NCBI GenBank assembly: GCA_965221145.1
Contig: OZ244877.1
Span: forward strand, 5,580,001 to 5,644,000
DNA from: Bin5 sp965221145
GTDB taxonomy: Bacteria; Chloroflexota; Anaerolineae; Caldilineales; Caldilineaceae
Reading direction: 5' to 3'
DNA length: 64,000 nt
Part shown: piece after piece, positions 34,022 to 43,017 of the stretch
Position numbering within the stretch: the first letter of the stretch is position 1
Layout: the number at the start of each line of letters is the position of its first letter
Notes under the pieces: generated by a model
What the model saw: only the letters and a program-made list of their open reading frames with translations
Told to the model about the DNA's origin: nothing
Database searches by the model: none
Made by a program: the position numbers and the translations under genes

Positions 34022-35374
34022 TTATGACCGGTACTTGTCCATGATGCGCTGGCACTCGTTCTGGGCGTGCTCCAGAAGCTGTTCCGCCGGCGTATCGGTG
34101 GCGCTGATGGCGCTCCACATCTCGTGCATGACGGGCCAGGCTTCGAAGGCGCCGGGGAACAGCGACCAGAAGCGGGCATGGCCGTACTGGGTCATCTCCT
34201 CGGCGACCTGCATGTAGGGATTGTCCCGGACCAGTTCCAGCCACCTTGGGTCTACAAGATCTCTCTTGAGGTAGGGGATGTAGCCGGTCGCCAGGGCGTA
34301 TTCGATGTACATGTCTTGGGACCACCACTTGGCGAACTTATAGGCGGCGTCGAGTTGGGCGCCCCCTTCCTTCTTGGGGATCCACAACTCCTTGTCCGGC
34401 AACACGGTGGACATCAGGTTGGTGTCCGGGTGGGTTGGCGGGTATACGGCCCCTAACTCTTCCATGTCCTCCTTCAGACCGAGCAATGCCCAGTTGCCCG
34501 TCTCATAGATGGCGATGCGGCCGGTTTGCAGACCTTTATCCGGTCTCGCCTCGATGGCGATGGGGGTGCGGAAAAGCTCGCGGAACCAGTCGATGGTCTG
34601 GATAAAGGGCGCGCCGGTAACCGTCATCTCAGTGACATCGTCGTTTGTGTATTCGCCGCCGGCAATGCGCGGGTAGTGTTCCTCGCCGCCGAAGTAGAAC
34701 CACGGCCCCAGCCCCCACACATCGACCTCGTTGATGTCGAAGCCGTCTTCGTTGGGGCGCCTGCCTTCCTTGTCCCAGGTCATCTGCCGCCCGATTTCCA
34801 GGGCATCTGTCCAGGTCCAGTTCTTGTCCGGTGGTTCTACGCCGGCCTCTCTGAACAACACCGGGTTGTAAGCCCACAGGTGAATGACCACTTCGTAAGG
34901 GAAAGCCCACATCTGTCCATCGACCACTGCGGGACTATAGGCATCGCGGGGGCCGTCTGCGTAGATGTCCAGGGAAACGCCATCCGCTTCCATCAGTTCC
35001 TGCGCGTTCTCATAGAGGCCCTCGTTGATGGCGTCGATGGTGGACTGCTGGTAACGATGCCAGAACACGTCCGGCGGGTCCCCGGCCGACATGGCCAAAT
35101 CGATCGCTGTATTGGCTACGCCAAGCTGTACATTCACCACCACATCGGTATCCGGCACCCTGAAGTCATGTTTCTCGGCCAGCGCCTTTTGGGTTGCGCC
35201 GAGGTAGTCTGATTCCGGGAGCGGGAAGGAATAGGTGATGGTAATCTCCTCCGGCATCGCGCCTGCGGCTTCTTCGGCGGGAGCGGCAGGCACACATGCG
35301 GCTAACCCGGCGCCGGCAACGCCGATAGCTGCAGCACCCAGGAAATCACGTCTTGACACTCTCTTCGCCTGCAT
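34022..35374 (-). CDS. Sugar ABC transporter substrate-binding lipoprotein
   Basis: Carbohydrate-binding lipoprotein of 450 residues. Twin-arginine motif SRRDFLGAA (7-15) and lipobox LAAC with Cys27, then an Ala/Pro/Glu linker. The mature part opens with ITITYSFPLPES. It is not closely related to the other four binding proteins here outside general fold features. The ATG at 35374 has AGGGGAAA seven bases upstream. The gene heads the operon 35.4-28.8 kb (binding protein, two permeases, PhyH, GH4) and is preceded by a degraded inverted-repeat element and the GH32-like gene. Confidence 0.92.
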   Translation of the reverse strand: MQAKRVSRRDFLGAAAIGVAGAGLAACVPAAPAEEAAGAMPEEITITYSFPLPESDYLGATQKALAEKHDFRVPDTDVVVNVQLGVANTAIDLAMSAGDPPDVFWHRYQQSTIDAINEGLYENAQELMEADGVSLDIYADGPRDAYSPAVVDGQMWAFPYEVVIHLWAYNPVLFREAGVEPPDKNWTWTDALEIGRQMTWDKEGRRPNEDGFDINEVDVWGLGPWFYFGGEEHYPRIAGGEYTNDDVTEMTVTGAPFIQTIDWFRELFRTPIAIEARPDKGLQTGRIAIYETGNWALLGLKEDMEELGAVYPPTHPDTNLMSTVLPDKELWIPKKEGGAQLDAAYKFAKWWSQDMYIEYALATGYIPYLKRDLVDPRWLELVRDNPYMQVAEEMTQYGHARFWSLFPGAFEAWPVMHEMWSAISATDTPAEQLLEHAQNECQRIMDKYRS

Positions 35375-35394
35375 GACAATTTCCCCTTTTTGTC

Positions 35395-35517
35395 TAATGT
35401 GCGTTCACAGTGAAACGCACTTTTTCCTGCATTTCGTAAGAGAAGGTGAACCGTTCAAGTTTCAAGTTTCCAATTCGCGCGCATAGTCCTGGTTTCAAAC
35501 GGAGTTCGGCTCAACAT
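35395..35517. repeat. Dispersed inverted-repeat element, degraded copy
   Basis: The left end TAATGTGCGTTCACAGTGAA is well preserved. The right end is recognisable by GGTTTCAAACGGAGTTCGG, shared with copies at 785 and 31503, but its last bases have diverged. The interior retains only traces (CATTTCGTAAGAGAAGGTGA). It lies 20 bases upstream of the binding-protein start and so overlaps where its promoter should be. Confidence 0.55.
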
Positions 35518-35607
35518 CAAACGCCCTGTATCGCACATCTGGTGGCTGGCATCACCTCCTTGTACACCTCCATGCCTCTCAGAAGAACGGTCCGCTACGG
35601 CGATCCA

Positions 35608-37035
35608 CTACCTGGTTCCCATGCGAAGCCCTTCGAAGCGGGCCTCGCCCTCGGTCACAAACAGGCCCAGAGCGCCCGTGCGCCGGTCATACATACGACC
35701 GGAGAGGGCTACCTGGTCATCGACATAGACGACCAGGGCTGTGCCATCAACGAGCAGCTGCACTTTCAGCGGGCGATCCGGCGTCAGGATTACCCTGCGT
35801 TCGAGCATAATGAGATCGTTGAAGGTGGTCTGGCTGTAATACGGGGACCAGCGGTCCAGCACGATCCTGTTGTTGGCAGGCTCCAGGCGCACCTGGTAGT
35901 AGGACTCCAGATCATCGCTGGCTCGCAAGAGCAGGCCACAGTTGGTCATCTCTGCGTCGAAGGTGACGGTCGTCTCGACCAGACATTTGTCGGGCATCTC
36001 ACCCAGCGTCATCAGGGCGTAGCGGCCAAGCGCAGATGTCCTGGCGCTCGCATCCTCGACATCCCAACTGCCCAGTACCGGTTGGGGCGCGAGCGGCGCC
36101 TCGTTGACGAAGGATTGGGCGACCGTCTCGGGGATGCGCACGGTCAGCGCGCCATCCGGCTGGTGCATGACTTCGTGGACGACCAGATTGCCGCCCCATT
36201 GCCAGTCGCCATCGTCCGTCTCGCCCGCGCGCGTCGGCAGCCAGCCGAATGCAAAGCGCTGCGTTTCGTCTCCCGCGGTCTTGGCCGCACAGTAGGCAAG
36301 GCCATCAAGCATCTCATTGGCCGGTGACAACCAAGGACCGTCCAGGCTGCGCGCCATCCGGTAATGCGTAGCGATCCATTCGCGGGAGACGGAGTAGACC
36401 AGATACCACCAGCCGCCGTGACGGAACAGGTCCGGGCAGGGATGCGCCCAGACCTCACCCGGCGCCCAAAGCGGTGGACGTCCCTCCCACGTCAACAGAT
36501 CGGGGCTGGCGGCCAAGCCGATACAGCCCCGGTTGCGGACAGGTCCGCTATCTCTACGCGCCGTCATGAGCATCCAGTACTCTCCGGCCGCATCATTCCA
36601 GAACACAAAGGGGTCGCGCCAATCGTCTAGTTCATAACCCAGAGAGGTGGGCGCAAAGAGCATAAAGTCAGGATCCTTGCGCCAGGTGCGCAGGTCGGAA
36701 CTGGTGGCGCGCATCACCACCTGCGAGGCTTTCCCGGTCCCGGCGAAGGCTGAATTGATGCCTGTAAAGTAGAGGTGGAAAGTTCCATCCTTCTCAATCA
36801 CGGATCCTGTGCCGATATGGATATCATGCTCATCGGGCGCTCCGGGTGGCACCGCCTCGCCCCAATCCTCAAAATTGACAAAATCGCGCGTGACGAGGTG
36901 AAACCAGGGCATCCCCGGCCCATAGCCAGCATCGTCCCGAAAGTCTTTAATGTAGAACAGGTGATAGTCGCCTTCCCAGAAGAATGGGATGAAATCACCT
37001 GCCACCCCATCGTCGGGTCGATAAAGAATAGACAT
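35608..37035 (-). CDS. GH32-like beta-propeller glycosidase
   Basis: Protein of 475 residues resembling family 32 fructosidases: an N-terminal five-bladed-propeller region and, after about residue 300, a beta-sandwich (ETTVTFDAEMTNCGLLLRAS to the end). The blade motifs are visible: GDFIPFFWEGDYHLFY near the start, WRDPFVFW at 139-146 with the RDP triad, and CPDLF at 200-204. In family 32 the residue before CP is the catalytic Glu (ECP); here it is HPCP, so the usual acid/base appears missing and the catalytic assignment is uncertain. No signal peptide is evident. I chose the ATG at 37035 with AGGGGA upstream. It may act on an imported fructoside or a relative in clan GH-J/GH-F. Confidence 0.72.
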   Translation of the reverse strand: MSILYRPDDGVAGDFIPFFWEGDYHLFYIKDFRDDAGYGPGMPWFHLVTRDFVNFEDWGEAVPPGAPDEHDIHIGTGSVIEKDGTFHLYFTGINSAFAGTGKASQVVMRATSSDLRTWRKDPDFMLFAPTSLGYELDDWRDPFVFWNDAAGEYWMLMTARRDSGPVRNRGCIGLAASPDLLTWEGRPPLWAPGEVWAHPCPDLFRHGGWWYLVYSVSREWIATHYRMARSLDGPWLSPANEMLDGLAYCAAKTAGDETQRFAFGWLPTRAGETDDGDWQWGGNLVVHEVMHQPDGALTVRIPETVAQSFVNEAPLAPQPVLGSWDVEDASARTSALGRYALMTLGEMPDKCLVETTVTFDAEMTNCGLLLRASDDLESYYQVRLEPANNRIVLDRWSPYYSQTTFNDLIMLERRVILTPDRPLKVQLLVDGTALVVYVDDQVALSGRMYDRRTGALGLFVTEGEARFEGLRMGTR

Positions 37036-37181
37036 AGTTTTCCCCTTGTCTCTACCCAATGCACCTGATTTTTCTTGAAACGAAGGCTCTTAGAATTCTA
37101 CTATATATTTCGAGCAAAGTGTAGCACAAGAAACCGATTCACCCAACCGTGGACTTATCTCATACGGATACAGACAAGGAT

Positions 37182-38069
37182 TCAGTATGGATGTTTTTCG
37201 GTCTGATAGCTCCCCCCTTGGTCAGAATGTGTTGGGCCATCCGAGCCGATAAACTGTTTTCGCCCCTTTTGCACGCCAGCCGGTGGCCTGCGGGGGATGA
37301 TCGGCTGGATAATCTTCCGGCGCGCCGGCGTCAGGCGGGACAGCAGTTCGGGAGAAGGAACGTAGCCCCAACGGTGCGCGAAGACCGAGGCCAGATAGCG
37401 AAAGACGACCATGCGCCGCTGGCCGGGATTGGTGCGCTCCGCCGAGCCGTGGCACAGGAAATCCTGGAACAGCAGCGCGTCCCCCGTCTTCATGTGAACC
37501 TCCACCGCGCCTTCAAGGCGGGTTGCCGGCCCGGCGTCGGAGAAGCCGCCTTTGTCATGAGGATGTCGCATGTCTGACTTGTGGCTGCTGGGGATCAGGA
37601 CCGTCGGTCCGTCACCCGGCCCGACATCGGTCAGAGCGACCAGCAGCGAGAGTTCGCTGCAACACCATTCTCCGCGATCGCGGCCGCTCGGTTTACTGGA
37701 GTCGATCACATGACCGCCGGAGTGTACGCCGATAAACCCGCCCGGGCCGCGGATGTTAATGAATGACTCGTTGATGTACGGGCCATACGCCTTGCCAATG
37801 TAATGACGGACCTGGTCGATCCAGGCCGGATGGTCGATCAAGGCTTCAAAGATTGCGCCGCCTTCGATGATATTCTGTAAGTTCATCCCATCTACGCCGC
37901 TGTAGGTTTGGACATCGATATTGCCGTACCACTGATCCATCTCCAGCGGGGGCAGCGCGTCAATCCAATCGTTGATGGCCTGAACGTGGTCGGGATCAAG
38001 CGCCTGCTCAAACAGGGTATAGCCGAGCAAGTCGAAAAAGTACTCTTCCATCGCTGCTGGCGCAGGCAT
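37182..38069 (-). CDS. PhyH-family protein with HxG in place of HxD
   Basis: PhyH-like protein of 295 residues. The fold blocks are present: IRGPGGFIGVHSGGH, LVALTDVGPGDGPTVLIPSSHK, and CHGSAERTNPGQRRMVVFRY with distal His207 and Arg218/219. At the metal site, however, the sequence is His116-Ser-Gly118, lacking the carboxylate. In related oxygenases a Gly or Ala there makes room for a halide, as in Fe/2-oxoglutarate halogenases, but some non-halogenating relatives also vary, and Asp123 might substitute. The gene follows the permease/binding-protein operon at 38098-43017 by 28 bases on the same strand. Confidence 0.82.
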   Translation of the reverse strand: MPAPAAMEEYFFDLLGYTLFEQALDPDHVQAINDWIDALPPLEMDQWYGNIDVQTYSGVDGMNLQNIIEGGAIFEALIDHPAWIDQVRHYIGKAYGPYINESFINIRGPGGFIGVHSGGHVIDSSKPSGRDRGEWCCSELSLLVALTDVGPGDGPTVLIPSSHKSDMRHPHDKGGFSDAGPATRLEGAVEVHMKTGDALLFQDFLCHGSAERTNPGQRRMVVFRYLASVFAHRWGYVPSPELLSRLTPARRKIIQPIIPRRPPAGVQKGRKQFIGSDGPTHSDQGGSYQTEKHPY

Positions 38070-38097
38070 TTTCGGATTCCTTTCGCATCAGCGCGTC

Positions 38098-39024
38098 TCA
38101 GCCCTTGATACCTGAGATGACCACGCCCTGGATGAAATGGCGTTGGGCGAAGAAGAAGACGAGCAGGGGCGGGATGGTGACCACGGTTGACACTGCCATG
38201 ATATGGTTCCACTGGTGTTTGTAGCCATGAATGATGCCTGACCGCCGCCACTGTTCGACTGCGATGGCCAGCGTCTGCTTATCGGGCGTGTTGAGGTAGA
38301 TCAATGGGGCGAGAAAGTCGTTCCACTCGCCCATGAGCGTGAAGATCGACACTGCGCCCAGCGCCGGCAAGGACATCGGCAAAATAATGTACCACCAGAC
38401 GCGAATGAAGCCGCAGCCATCGATGCGGGCGGCGTCGTCATATTCGCGTGGAATGGTCATGAAGAACTGGCGCAGCAGGAAGATGAAGAAAGCCCCGCCG
38501 CCGAACCAGGCGGGCACGATCAGGGGCTTGAGCGTGTTCAGCCAACCCAAGTCGCGGAAGATCAGATACTGCGGGATGAGGATAACATGATACGGGATCA
38601 TCAAGGTGGTCAGAACAAGGACGAACAGGACATTGCGCCCGGGGAAGCGCAGTCTGGCGAAGCCGTAGGCAGCCAGGCTGGCGGTCAGCAAACGGCCCAC
38701 CAACACGCCCACGACGATGGTCAGCGTGTTGAGTCCGGAGACGATGAAGGGGAATTGAACTAGGGCGTCCGGGTAGTTGACCCACTCAAAAGAGCGCGGG
38801 ATGAAGTTGGGCGGGTACTCGAAGACCTGGCCCTCCGGTTTGAGAGAACTGCTGACAAGCCAGATCAGGGGGGCGGTGTACACCAGGGCCAGAGCCGTTA
38901 TCGGCAGATAGACCACGAGCAGCCGCAGGCCAAACCGGCGCAGGCGCTTCCCCTGCAACCAGTGACCTCGGATGAGGCGTTCGCTCAACTGGAGTTTCAT
39001 CTCTTCGATCAATGGCGCGCGCAT
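38098..39024 (-). CDS. Sugar ABC transporter permease, MalG/UgpE type (duplicate A)
   Basis: CUT1-type permease of 308 residues, nearly identical over most of its length to the gene at 39567 (for example, the block from GRLLTASLAAYGFARLRFPG through YDDAARIDGCGF is shared). Differences concentrate in the first 45 residues and in short C-terminal stretches (RRSGIIHGYKHQW versus RRSSVHTGYNHQW). ATPase-contact loop YDDAARIDGCGFIRVWWYII, C-terminus GVVISGIKG. The single MalF-type gene at 40497 could pair with either. It is separated from its twin by a small lipoprotein gene. Confidence 0.92.
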   Translation of the reverse strand: MRAPLIEEMKLQLSERLIRGHWLQGKRLRRFGLRLLVVYLPITALALVYTAPLIWLVSSSLKPEGQVFEYPPNFIPRSFEWVNYPDALVQFPFIVSGLNTLTIVVGVLVGRLLTASLAAYGFARLRFPGRNVLFVLVLTTLMIPYHVILIPQYLIFRDLGWLNTLKPLIVPAWFGGGAFFIFLLRQFFMTIPREYDDAARIDGCGFIRVWWYIILPMSLPALGAVSIFTLMGEWNDFLAPLIYLNTPDKQTLAIAVEQWRRSGIIHGYKHQWNHIMAVSTVVTIPPLLVFFFAQRHFIQGVVISGIKG

Positions 39025-39049
39025 GTCACCTCGATGCAGACGGCAAGAG

Positions 39050-39517
39050 TCATTCGGCGGACTTTACGGCTCCGTTTGCTTTCGGGTCGTATTTGTCCGG
39101 CCAGATCGTGTTGTCGTCGTATGTGGCCCCGGACAGTGTGGCTCCGACCAGCAAGGCTTTTTCCATGTTGGCGCCGCTCAGGTTGGCGTTGTTCAGGTTG
39201 GCGCGGAAAAAGGTGGTCGAGACCAGGGTGGTCTGGCTCAGGTCGGCCCCCTCCAGATTGGCGCCGTAGAGGTACGCTCCACTCAAGTCGGCGCCGCTCA
39301 GGTTGGCCTGGCTCAGGTCGACCCTGTCCAGTTTGGCATCGCTGAAATCTCTTTCGCCGCCATTGTACCTGTCGACCAGACCGCGCACACCTGTTTCTTC
39401 GGCAGACTCGGTCGGCTCCGGCTCCGGCGTCGGCTCCTCGCTCTTCCCGCAACTGGCCAAGGACAGCCCAACGCACAGCAATATGACAATCCACAGATTC
39501 AATCGTCCGTTTTTCAT
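39050..39517 (-). CDS. Pentapeptide-repeat lipoprotein
   Basis: Secreted or surface lipoprotein of 155 residues. The start ATG at 39517 opens a basic n-region, a hydrophobic helix and the lipobox LASC (Cys24), then a Pro/Glu/Thr-rich linker (EEPTPEPEPTESAE). After about residue 58 come ten or so A(D/N)LSx pentapeptide units, including KLDRVDLSQANLSGADLSGA and ANLNNANLSGANMEKALL, which form a right-handed beta-helix. The function of such proteins is mostly unknown; some mimic DNA, others bind partners. Here it is inserted between two nearly identical permease genes of one ABC operon, and nothing else in the window resembles it. Confidence 0.88.
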   Translation of the reverse strand: MKNGRLNLWIVILLCVGLSLASCGKSEEPTPEPEPTESAEETGVRGLVDRYNGGERDFSDAKLDRVDLSQANLSGADLSGAYLYGANLEGADLSQTTLVSTTFFRANLNNANLSGANMEKALLVGATLSGATYDDNTIWPDKYDPKANGAVKSAE

Positions 39518-39566
39518 CGTTCCCCCCGTAAAGATTATGAGGACAGCGGGTGATTGAGAGCGGCCA

Positions 39567-40493
39567 TCACCCTTTAATGCCTGAGATGACCACCCCCTGA
39601 ATGAAATGGCGCTGAGCAAAAAAGAAGATCAGCAGAGGAGGAATCGTGACGACCGTCGCGACCGCCATGATGTGATTCCATTGATGGTTGTAGCCGGTGT
39701 GTACCGATGACCGGCGCCATTGTTCGACGGCGATGGCCAGGGTCTGCTTTTCCGGTGTGTTGAGGTAGATCAAGGGGGCGAGGAAGTCGTTCCACTCGCC
39801 CATGAAGGTGAAGATCGCCACCGCGCCCAGGGCGGGCAAGGACATTGGCAGAATGATGTGCCACCAGACCTGGACGAAGCCGCAGCCGTCTATGCGGGCG
39901 GCGTCATCATACTCGCGCGGAATGGTCATAAAGAACTGGCGCAGCAGGAAGATGAAGAAGGCCCCGCCGCCGAACCAGGCGGGCACGATCAGGGGCTTGA
40001 GCGTGTTCAGCCATCCCAGGTCGCGGAAGATCAGATATTGCGGGATGAGGATGACGTGATAGGGGATCATCAGCGTAGTCAGGACCAGAATGAACAGGAC
40101 ATTGCGCCCGGGGAAGCGCAGCCTGGCGAAACCGTAGGCAGCCAGGCTGGCGGTCAGCAGGCGGCCCACCATCACGCCCACGACGATGGTCAGCGTGTTG
40201 AGTCCGGTAACGATGAAGGGAAATTGGACCAGGGCGTCAGGATAGTTGATCCACTCGAACGAGCGCGGGATGAATCTGGGCGGGTACTCGAAGATCTGTG
40301 ACTCCGGCTTGACGGAACTGCCGGCCAGCCAGATCAGGGGGGCGGTGTACACCAGGGCCAGGACTGCCATTGGCAGATAGACCAGAAGCAGCCGCATACC
40401 CAACCGCCGCAAGCGTTTCACCCGCAACAGGCGTAGCTCGAGGAGGCGTGCGTTCAACTGGAGCCTCATCCCTGCCATCAACGGCGCTCGCAT
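39567..40493 (-). CDS. Sugar ABC transporter permease, MalG/UgpE type (duplicate B)
   Basis: Twin of the permease at 38098, 308 residues, with the same core and the contact loop YDDAARIDGCGFVQVWWHII. It lies three bases from the MalF-type gene at 40497, as in other operons here, so it is probably the original partner and duplicate A the copy. The high identity of the nucleotide sequence across the core suggests recent duplication or gene conversion. Confidence 0.92.
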   Translation of the reverse strand: MRAPLMAGMRLQLNARLLELRLLRVKRLRRLGMRLLLVYLPMAVLALVYTAPLIWLAGSSVKPESQIFEYPPRFIPRSFEWINYPDALVQFPFIVTGLNTLTIVVGVMVGRLLTASLAAYGFARLRFPGRNVLFILVLTTLMIPYHVILIPQYLIFRDLGWLNTLKPLIVPAWFGGGAFFIFLLRQFFMTIPREYDDAARIDGCGFVQVWWHIILPMSLPALGAVAIFTFMGEWNDFLAPLIYLNTPEKQTLAIAVEQWRRSSVHTGYNHQWNHIMAVATVVTIPPLLIFFFAQRHFIQGVVISGIKG

Positions 40494-40496
40494 CGC

Positions 40497-41423
40497 TTAT
40501 GGATCCTCGCTTTCGTAGTAGACGACGCGGCGGGCAACCCTGAAGCTCAGCAGGGTGAACACCATGATAATGACGACGAGCACCCAAGCCAGGGCTGAGG
40601 CATAGCCCATGTTGAAGTACTTCCAACCGTTTCGATAGAGATAGAGGACGTAAAAGAGCGAAGCGTTCGCCGGCCCGCCTTGCGTAACCAGGAAGGGGCC
40701 GGTAAAGAGTTGAAAGGAGGCGATAAGGCCGATCAAGAACTGGAAGAAGATCACGGGCGTGGTCATGGGGAAAGTGACGTGCCAGAAGCGGTGCAAGGCG
40801 TTTGCGCCGTCCACTTTGGCCGCATCGTACAGACTGGTGGGCACGCCCTGCAATGCCGCCAGATAGAGCACCATGCCGCCGCCCGCCGCCCACAGTTCCA
40901 TGATCATGAAGGTGGGCAGCACCCATTCCCGCGAAGCAAACCACGGCGGCCCCTCAACCCCGATCTGCCGCAGCAGCCCATTAACCAGCCCGATGTCGGG
41001 ATTGAATATCCAGGCAAAGAGATAGGAAACGGCCAGCACGGGCACAATCGCAGGCACGTAAAAGGCCGTGCGCCAGAAGGACAACCCGCCTACCTTCTGG
41101 TTGAGCATGAGGGCGAGCAGGTAGCCTATAATCACGGCCAAAGGCACGGCTCCGGCGGCGTAAATGGTGGTCACGCGCAGCGATTGCCAGAACAGTCTGT
41201 CCTCAAACATGTCCTTGTAGTTTTCTAACCCGACCAGCTTGGGCGGCTTGAGGATGTCGTATTCGTTGAACGACAGGAAGAGTGAGTACAGGATAGGACC
41301 TCCGACGAAGATCAGAAAGCCGAGGATCCAGGGGAGGATGGTAAAGTATCCTGCGAGCACCTCTTGGCGACGCAGTTTGGAGCGCCACCAAGGCTGGTGA
41401 GACCCCGCGACACCAACGCGCAT
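40497..41423 (-). CDS. Sugar ABC transporter permease, MalF/UgpA type
   Basis: CUT1-type permease of 308 residues. N-terminal tail WWRSKLRRQEVLAGYF, first helix ILPWILGFLIFVGGPIL, contact loop YDAAKVDGANALHRFWHVTF, C-terminus RVVYYESED. It is closely related to the gene at 49095, which sits in the second copy of this ABC module, and more distantly to those at 9652 and 32515. A stem-loop precedes it. Confidence 0.92.
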   Translation of the reverse strand: MRVGVAGSHQPWWRSKLRRQEVLAGYFTILPWILGFLIFVGGPILYSLFLSFNEYDILKPPKLVGLENYKDMFEDRLFWQSLRVTTIYAAGAVPLAVIIGYLLALMLNQKVGGLSFWRTAFYVPAIVPVLAVSYLFAWIFNPDIGLVNGLLRQIGVEGPPWFASREWVLPTFMIMELWAAGGGMVLYLAALQGVPTSLYDAAKVDGANALHRFWHVTFPMTTPVIFFQFLIGLIASFQLFTGPFLVTQGGPANASLFYVLYLYRNGWKYFNMGYASALAWVLVVIIMVFTLLSFRVARRVVYYESEDP

Positions 41424-41519
41424 CGAGAACCCTCCTTGTCAATCAACTCCGGCAGGCGTGTCGAGTTGAAACATCCTGCCTGTGCGTGAACGCAACTTGG
41501 GGTGTCCAATGAGAACAAC

Positions 41520-41571
41520 TTGTCATGGAAACGCTACTGCGCCCGGCTCTGAAACAGCGTTTCCACGACAA
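41520..41571 (-). terminator. Stem-loop between binding-protein and permease genes
   Basis: TTGTCATGGAAACGCT (41520-41535) pairs with AGCGTTTCCACGACAA (41556-41571) in 15 of 16 positions around a 20-base loop. It is 58 bases after the binding-protein stop on the minus strand and before the permease start at 41423. The role is likely mRNA stabilisation or partial termination. Confidence 0.65.
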
Positions 41572-41628
41572 TGCAATTGGGGTTGTCCAGAAGGTTCCGA
41601 GGTTGACCGCAACCGTTTCGGCGCAGCC

Positions 41629-43017
41629 TTAGCTCCGAGCATCCGCCAAGTGGGCATCGAACTCGGCCTTGGCGTCGTCCATTGCCTCTTGGGTGGTCTT
41701 TTCTCCGAGCAGGACTTCCTGCATCGCTTCAGCCATCCGGTCTCGGAAGACGAACGGTTCGATCCCGTACCAGCCGCAGCGCCAGGCAAAGGGTGTGGTA
41801 TTCTCCGGGATGGTCGACATGCCCTCGATGCGGGAGATGGCCATGAGGTCAACGTCCTTGGCCGGACCCTCCGGCGCGGCCTCTATGTGCGCCACCGTTT
41901 CGTATGGTGACTGCCCGGCCAGGTTGGTATACTGCTGCTGCATATCCCAGTCGGTCGCCATCATGACCACCAACTGAATCGCTTCCTCCAGGTGTTCGCT
42001 GGAGGCGTTGGCGGCGTTGTGATTGGCGCCAATGCCGTGGGACTTCTGCGTGGTCCAGGGCAGGTGAATCACGTACTGCTCGAAGTCCAGCACGTTGTCG
42101 ACAAAGGCGGACGTGCCCAGCTTGCACATGGCCAACTGTGAGCGATAGGTGCCGCCCTCGACCACCTCCTCCGCGGCCATTGACGGCCCTACCTTATCGC
42201 GGGTTGTCAAGCCGAGTAACCTATCCATCATCTCCACAAACTGAGGCTCGTGGATCAGTGTCTCTGTCTCCTGGTAGGTCCAAATCCCTTCATCGAACAG
42301 CTCTCCGCCGTTCTGGTGGATCCAGGAATGGGGTCCCCACCACATCGAGCTGTAGACCTGTCCCCAGCCATATTGCTCTATCATGCCATCGTCCTTGCGT
42401 TTGGTGCCGGCGGTGACGAAGTTGTGGAAATCGTCCCAGCGCCAGGTGTCAAACTCCGGCGTACCCCATACCGGCAGTTCGATTCCGGTCTCGTCCGCCA
42501 TCGCTTTGTTGATCCAGATCAATTGGGCTTCCTGCAGGAAGATGGAAAGGGCGTAAACTGTGCCTTCGTAGGCCGTCTCCACCCACGGGTCGATGGCAAA
42601 CTTGTCCATGTCGAGGTCGGCCAGATTGATGGCATCATCAAGCGCAGCCCAAAGGCCGCTGGGGAAGAAGGTGCCGTTGAAGAAGGTGTCGGCCAGAAAC
42701 GCGTCAGGGGCGGTTCCGCCAACCAACTGGGTGAGCAGCTTGTCGTGATAGCCGCCGAAGGGGCTTGGTTGCTCTTGCACTTTGATCCCTGTTTTCTCGG
42801 TGAAAATGGGGATCATATGGGTCACATCGCCAAAATAATCGCCCCACCAGTGGGAAAAGGCAAGCTCGATCTCCATCTTTTCAGGCATATCCTCTGCGGC
42901 TGCCTCTGACTCAGGAGCCGACGCTGTTGGCGCACAAGCGGTGGCCAGAATCCCCGCCGCCACACCCGCCGAAGCACGTATAAAGTCTCGTCGATTCAAC
43001 TCTTTCCTGATCGCCAT
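41629..43017 (-). CDS. Sugar ABC transporter substrate-binding lipoprotein (module 1)
   Basis: Carbohydrate-binding lipoprotein of 462 residues. Twin-arginine motif NRRDFIRAS (8-16) and lipobox ATAC with Cys28, followed by a Ser/Ala/Pro/Glu linker. The mature protein starts IELAFSHWWGDYFGDVTHMI. It is a paralogue of the gene at 50398 (same leader, RASAGVAAGILATAC, and matching blocks such as the TGIELPVWGTPEFDTWRWDD region). AAAGGAG lies before the ATG. It heads the operon 43.0-37.2 kb and is divergent from the Asp-box gene at 43521. Confidence 0.92.
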   Translation of the reverse strand: MAIRKELNRRDFIRASAGVAAGILATACAPTASAPESEAAAEDMPEKMEIELAFSHWWGDYFGDVTHMIPIFTEKTGIKVQEQPSPFGGYHDKLLTQLVGGTAPDAFLADTFFNGTFFPSGLWAALDDAINLADLDMDKFAIDPWVETAYEGTVYALSIFLQEAQLIWINKAMADETGIELPVWGTPEFDTWRWDDFHNFVTAGTKRKDDGMIEQYGWGQVYSSMWWGPHSWIHQNGGELFDEGIWTYQETETLIHEPQFVEMMDRLLGLTTRDKVGPSMAAEEVVEGGTYRSQLAMCKLGTSAFVDNVLDFEQYVIHLPWTTQKSHGIGANHNAANASSEHLEEAIQLVVMMATDWDMQQQYTNLAGQSPYETVAHIEAAPEGPAKDVDLMAISRIEGMSTIPENTTPFAWRCGWYGIEPFVFRDRMAEAMQEVLLGEKTTQEAMDDAKAEFDAHLADARS

